NCBI GenBank assembly: GCA_015066715.1
Contig: SVNU01000005.1
Location: forward strand, 1-46,518
Direction of reading: 5' to 3'
DNA from: Ruminococcus sp.
GTDB lineage: Bacteria; Bacillota; Clostridia; Oscillospirales; Ruminococcaceae
DNA: 46,518 nucleotides
Below, piece by piece: positions 22,365 through 32,539 of this stretch (position 1 is its first letter; every line of letters starts with the position of its first letter). Under the pieces are notes generated by a model. That model was not told the origin of the DNA and searched no databases. It saw nothing but the letters and a program-made list of their open reading frames with translations. The position numbers and the translations under genes were made by a program.

Positions 22365-22745
22365 GCCATGTTATTTATATATATGAATATAATAATAATT
22401 AGTTTTATATAGTAGTAGTAGTAGGGGCTGTTAATTGTGTGAAAAAAAATGTAAACCCATATTTTTACGTGTTTTAAGCTGAAAAAGTTTTCAAAAAGCG
22501 GTATGTTGGAAAAATGTTGGTAAGTTGAATTGAAATTTTTGTTTTTGAAATGTTGAAAAATTGTGAGTTGAATGTTAAATTTATCTTGAAAAAACTGTGG
22601 AAATATTTTTTAGTTCCAACATTGTGTTAAAAAAGTTTTTTGTGAGACTGGTTGAAATTTTTTTGTTTGAAGGATAAACGTTGGAAAAATATGGATTTGT
22701 TTATCAACACTACTTTCAACATATTGTTGAAAGTAGTGTTGAATA
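22365..22745. other. oriC: Predicted oriC unwinding region (AT-rich DUE, DnaA-trio array, DnaA-box-like motifs)
   Basis: dnaA-dnaN intergenic; AT-rich 22365-22409; (TAG)5 at 22410-22424 followed by ggggc; TTATCAACA at 22701-22709, TGTTGAAAA at 22551-22559, TGTGGAAAT at 22596-22604. Confidence 0.75.
22705..22741. repeat. Perfect 16-bp-stem inverted repeat downstream of dnaA
   Basis: caacactactttcaac-atatt-gttgaaagtagtgttg; no U-tract on either side. Confidence 0.9.
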
Positions 22746-22774
22746 GTGAGTAAAACTCTATAATAAAGAAGTTT

Positions 22775-24130
22775 TTATGCGTTACTGTGATCTCTTATAT
22801 TCTTTATTGTATCATCCACAAGCTCTTTTAAATGAGCATCCTTTTTGATATTGTTTGTAACATTATTTACAGCATAAACAATAGTTGAGTGATCACGTCC
22901 GCCGAATTCTGTGCCAATAGATGCAAGCGGCATTTGTGTAATTTCCCTTACAACATATATAGCGACTTTTCTTGCTGTTGAAATCTGTGAGTTTCTCTTG
23001 TTGGAACGAATATCCTCCGGAGTTACACCATATACATTGGCAACCTCTGCAATTATTTTTTCAACTGTTATAGGCAGAGGCTGATCATCGTTTAAAATAT
23101 CTCTGATAACACTCTGCGCCATGGAAATTGTCGGCTGGCTGCCTGCATAGTGATTTAGAGCCTTGAGTTTTTTTACCGCACCCTCAAGCTGTCTGATATT
23201 TGTTTTAATTTTATTTGCAATGAACTGCGATACATCATCCGGAATTTTAAGCTCCAAAAGCTCTGCCTTACGTTTTATAATTGCCATTCTTGTTTCAAAA
23301 TCCGGTGTAGAAATATCGGCAATAAGTCCCGATTCAAATCTTGAACGTATTCTGTCCTCAAGGGTTTTGATAGCCTTCGGAGGACGGTCGGATGTCAGAA
23401 CAATTTGTTTTCCGTCCTGATAAAGTGTATTGAATGTATGGAAGAATTCTTCCTGTGTACTTTCTTTTCCGGCGATAAACTGAATATCGTCAACTAAAAG
23501 AACATCTGCACTTCTGTATTTATTATGAAATTCAGCTGTACTTTTTGTATGAATAGCATTAATAATTTCGCTTGCAAATGTTTCACCGGTTACATAAACT
23601 ATATTTAATTTATCGTTATTTTTTTTCATTTCTTTTGCAGTGGCAGTGATAAGGTGAGTTTTGCCAAGACCTGAAGGTCCCCATATAAATAATGGATTAT
23701 ATACATTGCCGCCGCCTTTTGCAACAGCTGTACATGCAGCGTATGCAAATTCATTCGACTTGCCTATTATAAAAGTTTCAAAGGTGTAATCATATTTTGC
23801 ATATTCAAAGCTTTTTTCAAGCTGCTGCTGTTTTTCGTCAAGCTCATCAATATTTACCGGAGATGAAGCATTGCTGTCGTCCGGTATGCGGATTTCGATT
23901 TCAACATCAAATCCCAGAACTTCTTTGAAACCGTTTTTCAGAAGAGGGGAATAATTTGACATTACAACACTGCGCTGAAAATCGGAGTCCACCATAAATA
24001 CAGCTTTATTACCTTCAAGCTTCAAGGGTTTTATAGTTTTTATCCATAATTTAAGTGCCGTTTCGCCGATGTCGCCAACTTCACGGCAATAATTAATGAC
24101 ATTGTTAAAAGCCTCTTCAAAGGAATTCAT
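22775..24130 (-). CDS. dnaA: Chromosomal replication initiator protein DnaA
   Basis: NPLFIWGPSGLGKTHLITATA; LLVDDIQFIAGKESTQEEFFHTFN; GGRDHSTIVYAVNN. Start placed at ATG 24130 (MNSFEEAF) with gaggt RBS, 31 codons inside the ORF-track start. Confidence 0.96.
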   Translation of the reverse strand: MNSFEEAFNNVINYCREVGDIGETALKLWIKTIKPLKLEGNKAVFMVDSDFQRSVVMSNYSPLLKNGFKEVLGFDVEIEIRIPDDSNASSPVNIDELDEKQQQLEKSFEYAKYDYTFETFIIGKSNEFAYAACTAVAKGGGNVYNPLFIWGPSGLGKTHLITATAKEMKKNNDKLNIVYVTGETFASEIINAIHTKSTAEFHNKYRSADVLLVDDIQFIAGKESTQEEFFHTFNTLYQDGKQIVLTSDRPPKAIKTLEDRIRSRFESGLIADISTPDFETRMAIIKRKAELLELKIPDDVSQFIANKIKTNIRQLEGAVKKLKALNHYAGSQPTISMAQSVIRDILNDDQPLPITVEKIIAEVANVYGVTPEDIRSNKRNSQISTARKVAIYVVREITQMPLASIGTEFGGRDHSTIVYAVNNVTNNIKKDAHLKELVDDTIKNIRDHSNA

Positions 24131-24410
24131 AATTTTTTTACCTCCGTATAAGTAAAAAGTATATACTTTCCACATTACAATTACAATTATAACTAGTATA
24201 ACATAAAATGTTGAAAAGTGCAAGCGTTATAAAAAATAAAATATTGTATTATAAATAAAAAAGTATTCATTGTTTTTTTCTCTTTGTTTAAATCATATAA
24301 AATATTTATTGTGTTTTTGTGAAAAACTCTAAAATAATAATTACAGAGCTAAAAAAATGATTACAATAAGCTTAAAATAAAAAAAATCCGAAAAAATTTC
24401 TTAAAAATAC

Positions 24411-24439
24411 TTGACATTATCCAAAAGAGAATGTATAAT
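24411..24439 (+). promoter_or_regulatory. Promoter of rpmH
   Basis: TTGACA-17-TATAAT. Confidence 0.88.
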
Positions 24440-24537
24440 AATTGGGTGAAATGCATTTTATGGGAAAAATGTATCTTAATGAAATAATACGCTGTTTCAG
24501 CGTTTGTTTAGTAGTTGTAAAGTAAGGAGGAGAAAAA

Positions 24538-24672
24538 ATGAAAAGAACATATCAGCCTAAGAAAATTCACAGAAAGAAGGAACATGGTTTCCGTAAGAGA
24601 ATGTCTACTTCCAACGGAAGAAAGGTTCTTGCTCGCAGAAGAGCTAAGGGCAGAGCAAGACTCACTCACTAA
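24538..24672 (+). CDS. rpmH: 50S ribosomal protein L34
   Basis: Below the ORF-track cutoff. Translation [44 protein letters not shown] (44 aa), RBS aaggagg. Confidence 0.98.
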   Translation: MKRTYQPKKIHRKKEHGFRKRMSTSNGRKVLARRRAKGRARLTH

Positions 24673-24681
24673 TTAAAGACA

Positions 24682-24701
24682 GACCACAGTTTTTGTGGTC
24701 T
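24682..24701 (+). terminator. rpmH intrinsic terminator
   Basis: gaccacagtttttgtggtctttt. Confidence 0.75.
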
Positions 24702-24724
24702 TTTGTTTTAAGTATCAGAAATTA

Positions 24725-24753
24725 TTGCATTCTTTTGAAAATTAGTGTATAAT
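24725..24753 (+). promoter_or_regulatory. Promoter upstream of rnpA
   Basis: TTGCAT-17-TATAAT. Confidence 0.6.
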
Positions 24754-24806
24754 TTAATTTGTGAAGAACAGGAATTTTCTGCTAGGTCAGTAGATAAGAA
24801 ATAGTT

Positions 24807-25160
24807 ATGCTTTATACAAAAACGATAAATAAAAATAAAACTTTTTTATTTATATATAAAAAAGGAAAATGTATAGTCAACCGTAATGTTGTAATTTATG
24901 TCAGGAAAAACAACAAACCTTATAATAATCTGGGGATTACTGCCGGAAAAAAGGTAGGTAACGCTGTTGCAAGAAACAGAGCAAAGCGTATTATAAGACA
25001 GGCTTACAGGGAAAATGAAATAAATATGCCTGTAGGTATTGATATTGTTATTGTTGCCAGAAGTTCTGCTGCAAAAATCAAAAGTAATATTTTGAGTGAT
25101 TATTTAAGAAAAAAAGGAATAAAAGAAATAAAATCTGCGGTTTTCGGGGAAGAAATATGA
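24807..25160 (+). CDS. rnpA: Ribonuclease P protein component
   Basis: GITAGKKVGNAVARNRAKRIIRQAYRE; conserved rpmH-rnpA-yidD order. Confidence 0.95.
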   Translation: MLYTKTINKNKTFLFIYKKGKCIVNRNVVIYVRKNNKPYNNLGITAGKKVGNAVARNRAKRIIRQAYRENEINMPVGIDIVIVARSSAAKIKSNILSDYLRKKGIKEIKSAVFGEEI

Positions 25161-25423
25161 AATATATTTTTATGATTTTTATTAAATTTTATAAAAAATG
25201 TATTTCTCCGCTTTTTCCGCCTTGCTGTAAGTATCATCCTACATGCTCTACGTATGCATTTGAGGCGTTCAGACGTCATGGTTTTTTTAAAGGATTTATC
25301 CTTGCTTCATGGAGGATATTGAGATGCAATCCTTGGAGCATGGGAGGAATTGATTATGTTCCTGAAGAATTTCATATATTAAGGTTCAAAAAAAATGAGA
25401 AAATAAATAAAGATAGGAGTTAG
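25157..25423 (+). CDS. yidD: Membrane protein insertion efficiency factor YidD
   Basis: FYKKCISPLFPPCCKYHPTCSTYAFEAFRRHG...WRILRCNPWSMGGIDYVP; ATGA overlap with rnpA. Confidence 0.95.
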   Translation: MKYIFMIFIKFYKKCISPLFPPCCKYHPTCSTYAFEAFRRHGFFKGFILASWRILRCNPWSMGGIDYVPEEFHILRFKKNEKINKDRS

Positions 25424-25427
25424 AATT

Positions 25428-26570
25428 TTGGGTTTTATAAGTGAATTGCTCGGCTATCCGCTGGGATGGATAATGTGGATAATTTACAGATTTGTAAGCG
25501 ATTACGGTATTGCGATTATTGTTTTCACATTCCTTACAAAGCTTGCTCTTTTTCCGACAGGATATAAACAGCAGCTTAGCTCTGTACGTATGCAGGCATT
25601 AAATCCAAAGCTTGCAAATTTAAGAAAACAGTATGCAAACAACAGAGAAAAGCTTGCGCAGGAGCAGCAAAAGCTTTATGCCGAGGAAGGCGTAAATCCT
25701 ATGGGAAGCTGTCTGCCTCTCATTGTTACTATGATAATTCTTTATGGTATTCTTGATGTTGTATATCGACCTCTTACCCATATCCTTAGAATTAAAGATG
25801 ATGTAATTACCAAGATGCAGGAAATTATCATAAAGACCAAGGAATGGGGAATAAGTGCTGACGATATGAAAAGCCGTCCTGAGCTTACTATTTTGCAGCA
25901 GGTAAAGGAAAACAGTCAGACATTTATTGATAACGGCGTTTCAAGTGAAACAGTTCAGCAGATTACTGATTTTAAAAATACTTTCCTTGGTATTGACCTT
26001 GGACAGGTTCCCTCGATTAAACCGGAAGTATGGGACAGTGCAGCAATTGCACTTATAATGATTCCGATTTTCTCATGTCTTGTTCAGTTTGCATATTCGT
26101 TATATACACAGTATAAGTCAAAGCAGATGAATCCTGAAATGCAGGGTGCCGGTGCAATGAAGATAATGATGCTCATTATGCCTTTATTCTCACTATGGCT
26201 TGCTTTCCAGGTTCCTGCCGGTGTAGGTTTTTACTGGATATGGTCGTCGGTATTCTCGTTTATCCAGTCATTTGCACTTTATGCATATTTTACTCCGAAG
26301 CGTGTAGAAGCAATTAATGCAAAGCTTAAAGAGAAAACTAAAAATAAAAAGCCGGGATTTATGCAGAAAATGCTTGATCAGCAGGCACAGCTTAATCAGC
26401 AGGCAAAGGATGCACAGAGTGCAGGCCGTGTTGATTACAATGCTGAAACTGAAAAAATGTCAAAATCAGAAAAAAACAAGTATAACAGAGAACTCATCAA
26501 GGAAGCAAGAAAGCGTATGGCTGAAAAATACGGCGAAGAATATACAGATGATGAGAATGACAATGATTAA
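25428..26570 (+). CDS. yidC: Membrane protein insertase YidC/OxaI (TTG start)
   Basis: YGIAIIVFTFLTKLALFPTGYKQQLSSVRMQALNPKLANLRKQYANN...; AGVGFYWIWSSVFSFIQS; preceded by aggag RBS. Confidence 0.94.
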   Translation: MGFISELLGYPLGWIMWIIYRFVSDYGIAIIVFTFLTKLALFPTGYKQQLSSVRMQALNPKLANLRKQYANNREKLAQEQQKLYAEEGVNPMGSCLPLIVTMIILYGILDVVYRPLTHILRIKDDVITKMQEIIIKTKEWGISADDMKSRPELTILQQVKENSQTFIDNGVSSETVQQITDFKNTFLGIDLGQVPSIKPEVWDSAAIALIMIPIFSCLVQFAYSLYTQYKSKQMNPEMQGAGAMKIMMLIMPLFSLWLAFQVPAGVGFYWIWSSVFSFIQSFALYAYFTPKRVEAINAKLKEKTKNKKPGFMQKMLDQQAQLNQQAKDAQSAGRVDYNAETEKMSKSEKNKYNRELIKEARKRMAEKYGEEYTDDENDND

Positions 26571-26614
26571 TTACATTGCTTTAAATTTAAAGCAATGCAA
26601 AAGGAGAGTTAGAA

Positions 26615-27490
26615 ATGAAGAAGAATGAAATTTTCAGCGGAAGATCCATTGATGAAGCAAAAGTAAAAGCAGTTGAAAGCTTTGGCGTTTCAGAAGAAAA
26701 AATCACATTTACCGTTATTGAAGATGTAAAAACAGGACTTTTTGGAAGAATCAAATCAGAAGCAAAGGTTCAGGCAGAATATGAACAGCCTGAAGAAGTT
26801 AATCAGACTGTTTCAGCAGTACAGACTGAAACAATCAGTAATGAAAATTCAGAAGAAGTAAGTGAAATAAAAGACATTCCGGCTGAAAAGCTTGAAATAT
26901 GTAAAAGCTTTATTGAGAAGATTTTATCCAATATGGAAATTGAATCGGATGTAAATGTACAGGTAAAGGACGGCGGAATTTTAGCCGATATTGACAGCAG
27001 AGGTTCCGGTGCGGTAATCGGCAGACGTGGTGAAACTCTTGATGCGCTTCAGTATTTATGCTCGCTTGTTGTTAATAAGGGTGAAGGAGATTATGTAAGA
27101 ATTACCCTTGACAGCTGCGGATACCGTGATAAAAGAGCTGAAACTCTTAAAAATCTTGCTGAAAAAATAGGAAACAAGGTTTTGAAATCAGGAAGATCTG
27201 TTGTTCTTGAACCGATGAATCCATATGAGAGAAGAATAATTCATTCAACTGTCGTTAAGATTGAAGGAGTAAACTCAAAATCAATCGGTGAAGAACCTTA
27301 CAGAAAGGTTGTGATTGCTTCTGATAATCCAAGAAGAAACGGAAGAAACAGAAGAAGTCATGACGGCGGTAAAAGACCATACAGAGAACCTCGTTCACTT
27401 GACCTTAAAACAAGCTTTGAAAAGGATTATAAAAAACCAAAGCCGGAAGATGATATTAATGCCGGACTTTACGGAAAGATTGAACTTTAA
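26615..27490 (+). CDS. jag: Jag/KhpB RNA-binding protein (Jag-N, KH, R3H)
   Basis: FSGRSIDEAKVKAVESFGVSEEKITFTVIEDVKTGLFG; GAVIGRRGETLDALQYLCSLVVN; NPYERRIIHSTV. Confidence 0.92.
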   Translation: MKKNEIFSGRSIDEAKVKAVESFGVSEEKITFTVIEDVKTGLFGRIKSEAKVQAEYEQPEEVNQTVSAVQTETISNENSEEVSEIKDIPAEKLEICKSFIEKILSNMEIESDVNVQVKDGGILADIDSRGSGAVIGRRGETLDALQYLCSLVVNKGEGDYVRITLDSCGYRDKRAETLKNLAEKIGNKVLKSGRSVVLEPMNPYERRIIHSTVVKIEGVNSKSIGEEPYRKVVIASDNPRRNGRNRRSHDGGKRPYREPRSLDLKTSFEKDYKKPKPEDDINAGLYGKIEL

Positions 27491-27495
27491 GATTT

Positions 27496-27517
27496 AAGGC
27501 GGCAGTTTTGCCGCCTT
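27496..27517 (+). terminator. jag intrinsic terminator
   Basis: aaggcggcagttttgccgccttttttt. Confidence 0.8.
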
Positions 27518-27567
27518 TTTTGTAAGAAAAATAATGCTTATAATTTAAGCGCAGATTGGAGAAATAT

Positions 27568-28926
27568 ATGTCAACAATTGCGGCAATAGCAACTCCTGAT
27601 GCAGTGGGCGGAATTTCGGTAATAAGAATTTCAGGAGACAAAGCAACAGATGTTGCTGACAGGATTTTTAAAGGTAATAAAAAACCATCGGATATGGATG
27701 GTTATACCTGTAGCTATGGTTATATAAATGATGAAAACAGTTGCCATGTAGATGATGTTGTACTTACTGTTTTTAAAGCGCCAAGGTCTTATACCGGTGA
27801 GGATGTAGTTGAAATATCCTGTCACGGCGGAAGATTTATAACAAAGAAAATTTTAAGAATTGTCCTTAAAAACGGAGCAGAAGCTGCGATGGCAGGGGAG
27901 TTTACAAAACGTGCTTTTTTAAATGGGAAACTTTCGCTTACACAGGCGGAAGCAGTAATGGATGTTATTTCGTCAAGCGGTGAAAGTCAGTTAAGATATG
28001 CAAATGCCCTGAAGGAAGGTTCGGTGTTTCGTCGTATAAGCTGTATAAAGAATTCACTTGTGGAAATTCTTGGTAACCTTGCGGCATGGGCAGATTTTCC
28101 GGAGGAGGATGTTCCGAAGGTTGATCCTGTTGTTTTGGAAGGGCAGATAGACAGAGTGGTAAATGATATAACCAAAACAATAGAAACCTATGATTATGGA
28201 AGAATTATCCGTGAGGGGATTAAAACTGTTATTTGTGGTAAGCCGAATGTTGGAAAATCAACCCTTATGAATTGCCTCAGCGGTTATCAGAGAAGTATTG
28301 TTACAGATATTGCCGGAACAACAAGAGATGTAATTGAAGAAAATGTCAGACTTGGTGATCTTACTTTATGTCTTTCGGATACTGCCGGCATACGCAGCAC
28401 AGATGATGTAATTGAAAGTATGGGCGTTGATATTGCTTATAAAAAAATTGATGAAGCCGATTTAATTCTTGCTGTATTTGATTGTACATCGGAACTTGAT
28501 GAAAAAGAAAAAGATTTAATAAATAAAATATATAACAAAAACACGGTTATTATAATAAACAAAATTGACGAAACATCAAGGATTGATAAAAAGTATCTGA
28601 CTGATAAGTTTAAGCATATTATTGAAATATCAGCGAAAAATGAGGAAGGAACTGAAAAGCTTGTTTCAGTACTTGAAGCAATGTTTATTTCAAATAAATC
28701 TGACGCTGATGAGGGTATCATTGCAAATGAAAGACAGAAAATGTGTCTTGAAAAGGCTTATAATAACATAATAGAAGCAAAAGATGCTTTAAATAATGGT
28801 GCAATGCTTGATGCAGTTACAGTTTGTCTTGATATGGCTGCTGAAAATTTAATGGAGCTTACCGGAGAAAAAGCGTCTGAAACTGTTGTTAATGACGTTT
28901 TTTCAAGATTTTGCGTTGGAAAATAA
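27568..28926 (+). CDS. mnmE: tRNA modification GTPase MnmE (TrmE)
   Basis: TIAAIATPDAVGGISVIRISG; GKPNVGKSTLMNCL; C-terminal FSRFCVGK. Confidence 0.96.
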   Translation: MSTIAAIATPDAVGGISVIRISGDKATDVADRIFKGNKKPSDMDGYTCSYGYINDENSCHVDDVVLTVFKAPRSYTGEDVVEISCHGGRFITKKILRIVLKNGAEAAMAGEFTKRAFLNGKLSLTQAEAVMDVISSSGESQLRYANALKEGSVFRRISCIKNSLVEILGNLAAWADFPEEDVPKVDPVVLEGQIDRVVNDITKTIETYDYGRIIREGIKTVICGKPNVGKSTLMNCLSGYQRSIVTDIAGTTRDVIEENVRLGDLTLCLSDTAGIRSTDDVIESMGVDIAYKKIDEADLILAVFDCTSELDEKEKDLINKIYNKNTVIIINKIDETSRIDKKYLTDKFKHIIEISAKNEEGTEKLVSVLEAMFISNKSDADEGIIANERQKMCLEKAYNNIIEAKDALNNGAMLDAVTVCLDMAAENLMELTGEKASETVVNDVFSRFCVGK

Positions 28927-28933
28927 ATTATAA

Positions 28934-28949
28934 TGTTCCACGTGGAACA
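28934..28949. promoter_or_regulatory. parS: parS site 1 (ParB/Spo0J binding site)
   Basis: TGTTCCACGTGGAACA perfect palindrome in the mnmE-mnmG gap. Confidence 0.93.
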
Positions 28950-28975
28950 TTATTTATATATGATTGGAGAATTTT

Positions 28976-30874
28976 ATGAGTTACTCAATGGGAAATTTTG
29001 ATGTAGCAGTTATTGGTGGAGGACATGCTGGAGTGGAAGCAGCATTAAGTGCTGCAAGACTTGGATGCAAAACTGTCCTTTTTACAATTTCTCTTGACCA
29101 GATTGCAAACTTACCATGTAATCCCTCAATCGGAGGTACAGCAAAGGGACATCTTGTAAGAGAAATTGACGCACTTGGCGGAGAAATGGGGAAGGCTGCC
29201 GATAAATGCTTTATACAAAGCAGAATGCTTAATAAAGGGAAAGGCCCGGCAGTACACAGTTTAAGAGTTCAGGCAGACAGAACCCGTTATCATGAATACA
29301 TGAAAAAAGCCTGTGAAAATCAAGAAAACCTTTTTGTGAAGCAGGCAGAGGTTACAGAACTTTTAACTGAAAATAAATCAATTACAGGAATAAGAACAAA
29401 GCTTGGCGCAGAATACAAAGTAAAAGCAGTAATTATTGCAACAGGAACATATTTAAAAGGTAAGATTCATGTTGGTGAGCAGTCTTACGAAAGCGGACCT
29501 GACAGTGCACTTCCTGCAACACTTTTATCGCAAAGCCTTATAGAAAATGGAATTGAAATAAGAAGATTTAAAACAGGAACACCTTGCCGTGTACATAAAA
29601 GAAGTATTAATTTTGATGTTATACAAAGGCAGGATGGTGATGATGATATTGTTCCGTTTTCATTTGAAACTGAAAAGGATAACCTTGAAAATATTGTTTC
29701 ATGTTACATCAGTTACACGAATGCTGAGACACATAAGGTTATACTTGATAATCTTCACAGGTCACCATTATATTCAGGAAGAATAGAAGGTGTTGGTCCG
29801 AGATATTGTCCTTCAATTGAAGATAAAATAGTACGTTTTGCAGATAAGGAAAGACATCAGCTTTTTATAGAACCGATGGGACTTGATACAGATGAGTATT
29901 ATCTTCAGGGAATGTCATCATCACTTCCGGAAGATGTTCAGCTTGAGTTTCTCCGCACAATAAAGGGTCTTGAGAATGTTGAGATTATGCGTCCGGCATA
30001 CGCAATAGAATATGATTGCTGTGACCCTGTTCAGATGAAGCCGACACTTGAGTTTCGTGCAATATCAGGACTTTACGGCGCAGGACAGTTTAACGGAAGC
30101 TCCGGTTATGAAGAAGCAGCCGCACAGGGACTTGTTGCCGGAATAAATGCTGCAAGAAAAATCAACGGTCAGAGTGAATTGATACTTGACAGAGCGAGTT
30201 CGTATATAGGTACACTTATTGATGACCTTGTTACAAAGGGATGTGCTGACCCATACAGAATGATGACGTCAAGAAGTGAATACAGACTTGTACTTCGTCA
30301 GGATAATGCAGACCAGAGATTAACACCGATAGGTTATGAAATTGGACTCATTTCAAAAGAGAGATTTGAAAAACTTAAAATAAAGGTTTCACAGGTAGAA
30401 AAAGAAATAAAGCGTATAAAGCATCTTAATATTGCACCTTCTGAAGAATTAAACGAATTTTTGAAAGAAAATGGCACAGCGCCTTTATCAACGGGATGTA
30501 AACTTGCTGATCTGATAAAGCGTCCACAGCTTGGCTATGACATGCTTGACAGATTTGATGTAAACCGACCTTTATATGAGAATGATGTAAGGGAACAGGT
30601 TGAGGTTCAGATTAAGTATGAGGGATACATTCCAAAACAGTTGGAACAGATAGAAAATATGCGTAAAATGGAATCCAAGATGCTTCCGGAAGATTTCGAT
30701 TATAATAATATTTATGGATTAAGATTAGAAGCGATAGAAAAACTTAATAAGCAGCAGCCACGCAACATAGGTCAGGCTTCAAGAATTTCAGGTGTATCAC
30801 CTGCGGATGTATCTGTACTTATGGTATGGCTTGAACAGCAAAGGAGGGAAAAAAATGAACTTTCAACAGGCTGA
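28976..30874 (+). CDS. mnmG: tRNA uridine-5-carboxymethylaminomethyl synthesis enzyme MnmG (GidA)
   Basis: [56 protein letters not shown]. Confidence 0.96.
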   Translation: MSYSMGNFDVAVIGGGHAGVEAALSAARLGCKTVLFTISLDQIANLPCNPSIGGTAKGHLVREIDALGGEMGKAADKCFIQSRMLNKGKGPAVHSLRVQADRTRYHEYMKKACENQENLFVKQAEVTELLTENKSITGIRTKLGAEYKVKAVIIATGTYLKGKIHVGEQSYESGPDSALPATLLSQSLIENGIEIRRFKTGTPCRVHKRSINFDVIQRQDGDDDIVPFSFETEKDNLENIVSCYISYTNAETHKVILDNLHRSPLYSGRIEGVGPRYCPSIEDKIVRFADKERHQLFIEPMGLDTDEYYLQGMSSSLPEDVQLEFLRTIKGLENVEIMRPAYAIEYDCCDPVQMKPTLEFRAISGLYGAGQFNGSSGYEEAAAQGLVAGINAARKINGQSELILDRASSYIGTLIDDLVTKGCADPYRMMTSRSEYRLVLRQDNADQRLTPIGYEIGLISKERFEKLKIKVSQVEKEIKRIKHLNIAPSEELNEFLKENGTAPLSTGCKLADLIKRPQLGYDMLDRFDVNRPLYENDVREQVEVQIKYEGYIPKQLEQIENMRKMESKMLPEDFDYNNIYGLRLEAIEKLNKQQPRNIGQASRISGVSPADVSVLMVWLEQQRREKNELSTG

Positions 30875-31556
30875 AAGGATGTTTGTGGAAAATGGACTTG
30901 AATACAGTAAAATTCTTCATGAAAAGCTCGAAATATACAATGATTTTCTTATAGAGTACAATAAAAAAGTAAATTTAACGGCAATTACTGAACCGGAACA
31001 AGTATGGTTAAAACATTTTATTGATAGTATACTTTTTGCAAAATATGTAGAAATTCCTGATAATGCGTCAATTATAGATGTCGGAACAGGTGCAGGATTT
31101 CCGTCAGTACCATTAAAACTATACAGAAATGATATTAAGCTTACATTGCTGGACAGTCTTAATAAAAGGATCGTATTTCTGAATGAACTTTCAACAAAGC
31201 TTAGTATTGATGTTGAAACTTTTCATTCTCGTGCTGAAGATGCTGCTAAAAATGAAAATTTACGTGAAAAATTTGATTTTGCAACTGCAAGAGCGGTGGC
31301 AGCGATGCCTGTTTTGTGCGAATATTGTATGGGTTTTGTAAAAAAAGGAGGCAAATTTGTAGCAATGAAGGGTGTAAATGAGGACATTTCATCTTTTAAA
31401 AAAGCAGCTTCAGTAATGGGCGGAGATAAAATAACAGAAACTAAATATATGCTCGGTGGAACTGACGGAAGAAAAATTTTTATTATAAATAAAATATCGC
31501 ATACTCCAATAAAATACCCCAGAAACAGCGGTCAGATAAAGAATAAACCTCTTTAA
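30855..31556 (+). CDS. rsmG: 16S rRNA (guanine(527)-N(7))-methyltransferase RsmG
   Basis: [54 protein letters not shown] at 30855 after aaggaggg. Confidence 0.94.
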   Translation: MNFQQAERMFVENGLEYSKILHEKLEIYNDFLIEYNKKVNLTAITEPEQVWLKHFIDSILFAKYVEIPDNASIIDVGTGAGFPSVPLKLYRNDIKLTLLDSLNKRIVFLNELSTKLSIDVETFHSRAEDAAKNENLREKFDFATARAVAAMPVLCEYCMGFVKKGGKFVAMKGVNEDISSFKKAASVMGGDKITETKYMLGGTDGRKIFIINKISHTPIKYPRNSGQIKNKPL

Positions 31557-31680
31557 AAACGAAATAAAATGCTGATAATTCCTCTTTTATATAAAATAAA
31601 AGGGGAATTTTTGTATGGAAATTATTTCCCTTTAGCGTTAAAATTAATATATAACATTAAAAGAAAGGAAGTAATAAAAT

Positions 31681-32520
31681 ATGCCGGCATTTTTAAATTT
31701 TGCAAAGGAAAAGGAAAGGGAAAAGGAGGAAAATAAGGTTTTACAGATTCCTGTTTCGGAAATTGTACCGAATCCGCATCAGCCACGAACTGAATTCGAT
31801 TATTCTGACATAACATCTCTTGCGGAAAGTATATGTCAGAATGGGATTTTACAGCCATTATCTGTCAGAAAGGTTGATAAGGGTTATGAACTGATTGCAG
31901 GTGAAAGAAGATTGCGTGCTGCAAAGCTTGTGAAGCTTAAATATGTTCCATGTATTGTTCTCAACATATCTGAAAGGACAAGTGCAATATTGGCACTTGT
32001 TGAAAATATTCAGCGACAGGATTTATCCTTTTTTGATGAAGCAAATGCAATTGAAAAACTTATTTCCTATTACGGAATGACACAGGAGGATGCAGCAATA
32101 AAGCTCGGAAAGGCACAGTCAACAATAGCGAATAAATTAAGAATATTAAAGCTGTCGGATGAGGAAAAAGAACTGATAATTAAATTTAATCTCACAGAAC
32201 GTCACGCAAGGGCAATGCTCAGACTTGCAAACAAAGAAGAAAGAATGGTGATACTTGAAAAAGTAATAAAGTATAATCTTAATGTGGAACGTACAGAACA
32301 GGCAATTGATGAATATATAGGAAAGGCAAAGGAAAAATTAAGCTATAAAAAGCGAAGCAAGGTATTTCAGAATGTGAAAATTTTTGTGAATACTATTAAT
32401 AAGGCAGTAGAAACGATGAAAGCGGCAGGAATACCGGCAGATTCCAAAAAGGTTCAGAATGAAGATTACATAGAATATATCGTTAAAATTCCTATTATGG
32501 ATAATAAGAAGCTTTTTTAA
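31681..32520 (+). CDS. noc: Nucleoid occlusion protein Noc (ParB-family)
   Basis: NPHQPRTEFDYSDITSLAESICQNGILQPLSVR; AGERRLRAAKL; GKAQSTIANKLRILKL...LTERHARAML; adjacent to rsmG and soj. Confidence 0.88.
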   Translation: MPAFLNFAKEKEREKEENKVLQIPVSEIVPNPHQPRTEFDYSDITSLAESICQNGILQPLSVRKVDKGYELIAGERRLRAAKLVKLKYVPCIVLNISERTSAILALVENIQRQDLSFFDEANAIEKLISYYGMTQEDAAIKLGKAQSTIANKLRILKLSDEEKELIIKFNLTERHARAMLRLANKEERMVILEKVIKYNLNVERTEQAIDEYIGKAKEKLSYKKRSKVFQNVKIFVNTINKAVETMKAAGIPADSKKVQNEDYIEYIVKIPIMDNKKLF

Positions 32521-32530
32521 GCTTCTTATT
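32503..32530 (+). terminator. noc terminator overlapping its stop codon
   Basis: aataagaagctt-tttt-aagcttcttatt followed by tttt. Confidence 0.8.
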
Positions 32531-32539
32531 TTTTAATAA

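Noticed and set aside
24131-24410. AT-rich dnaA-rpmH gap considered as a second unwinding element
   Set aside because: Only one DnaA-box-like motif (24209-24217) and no trio/GC-clamp arrangement; ordinary promoter region is sufficient.
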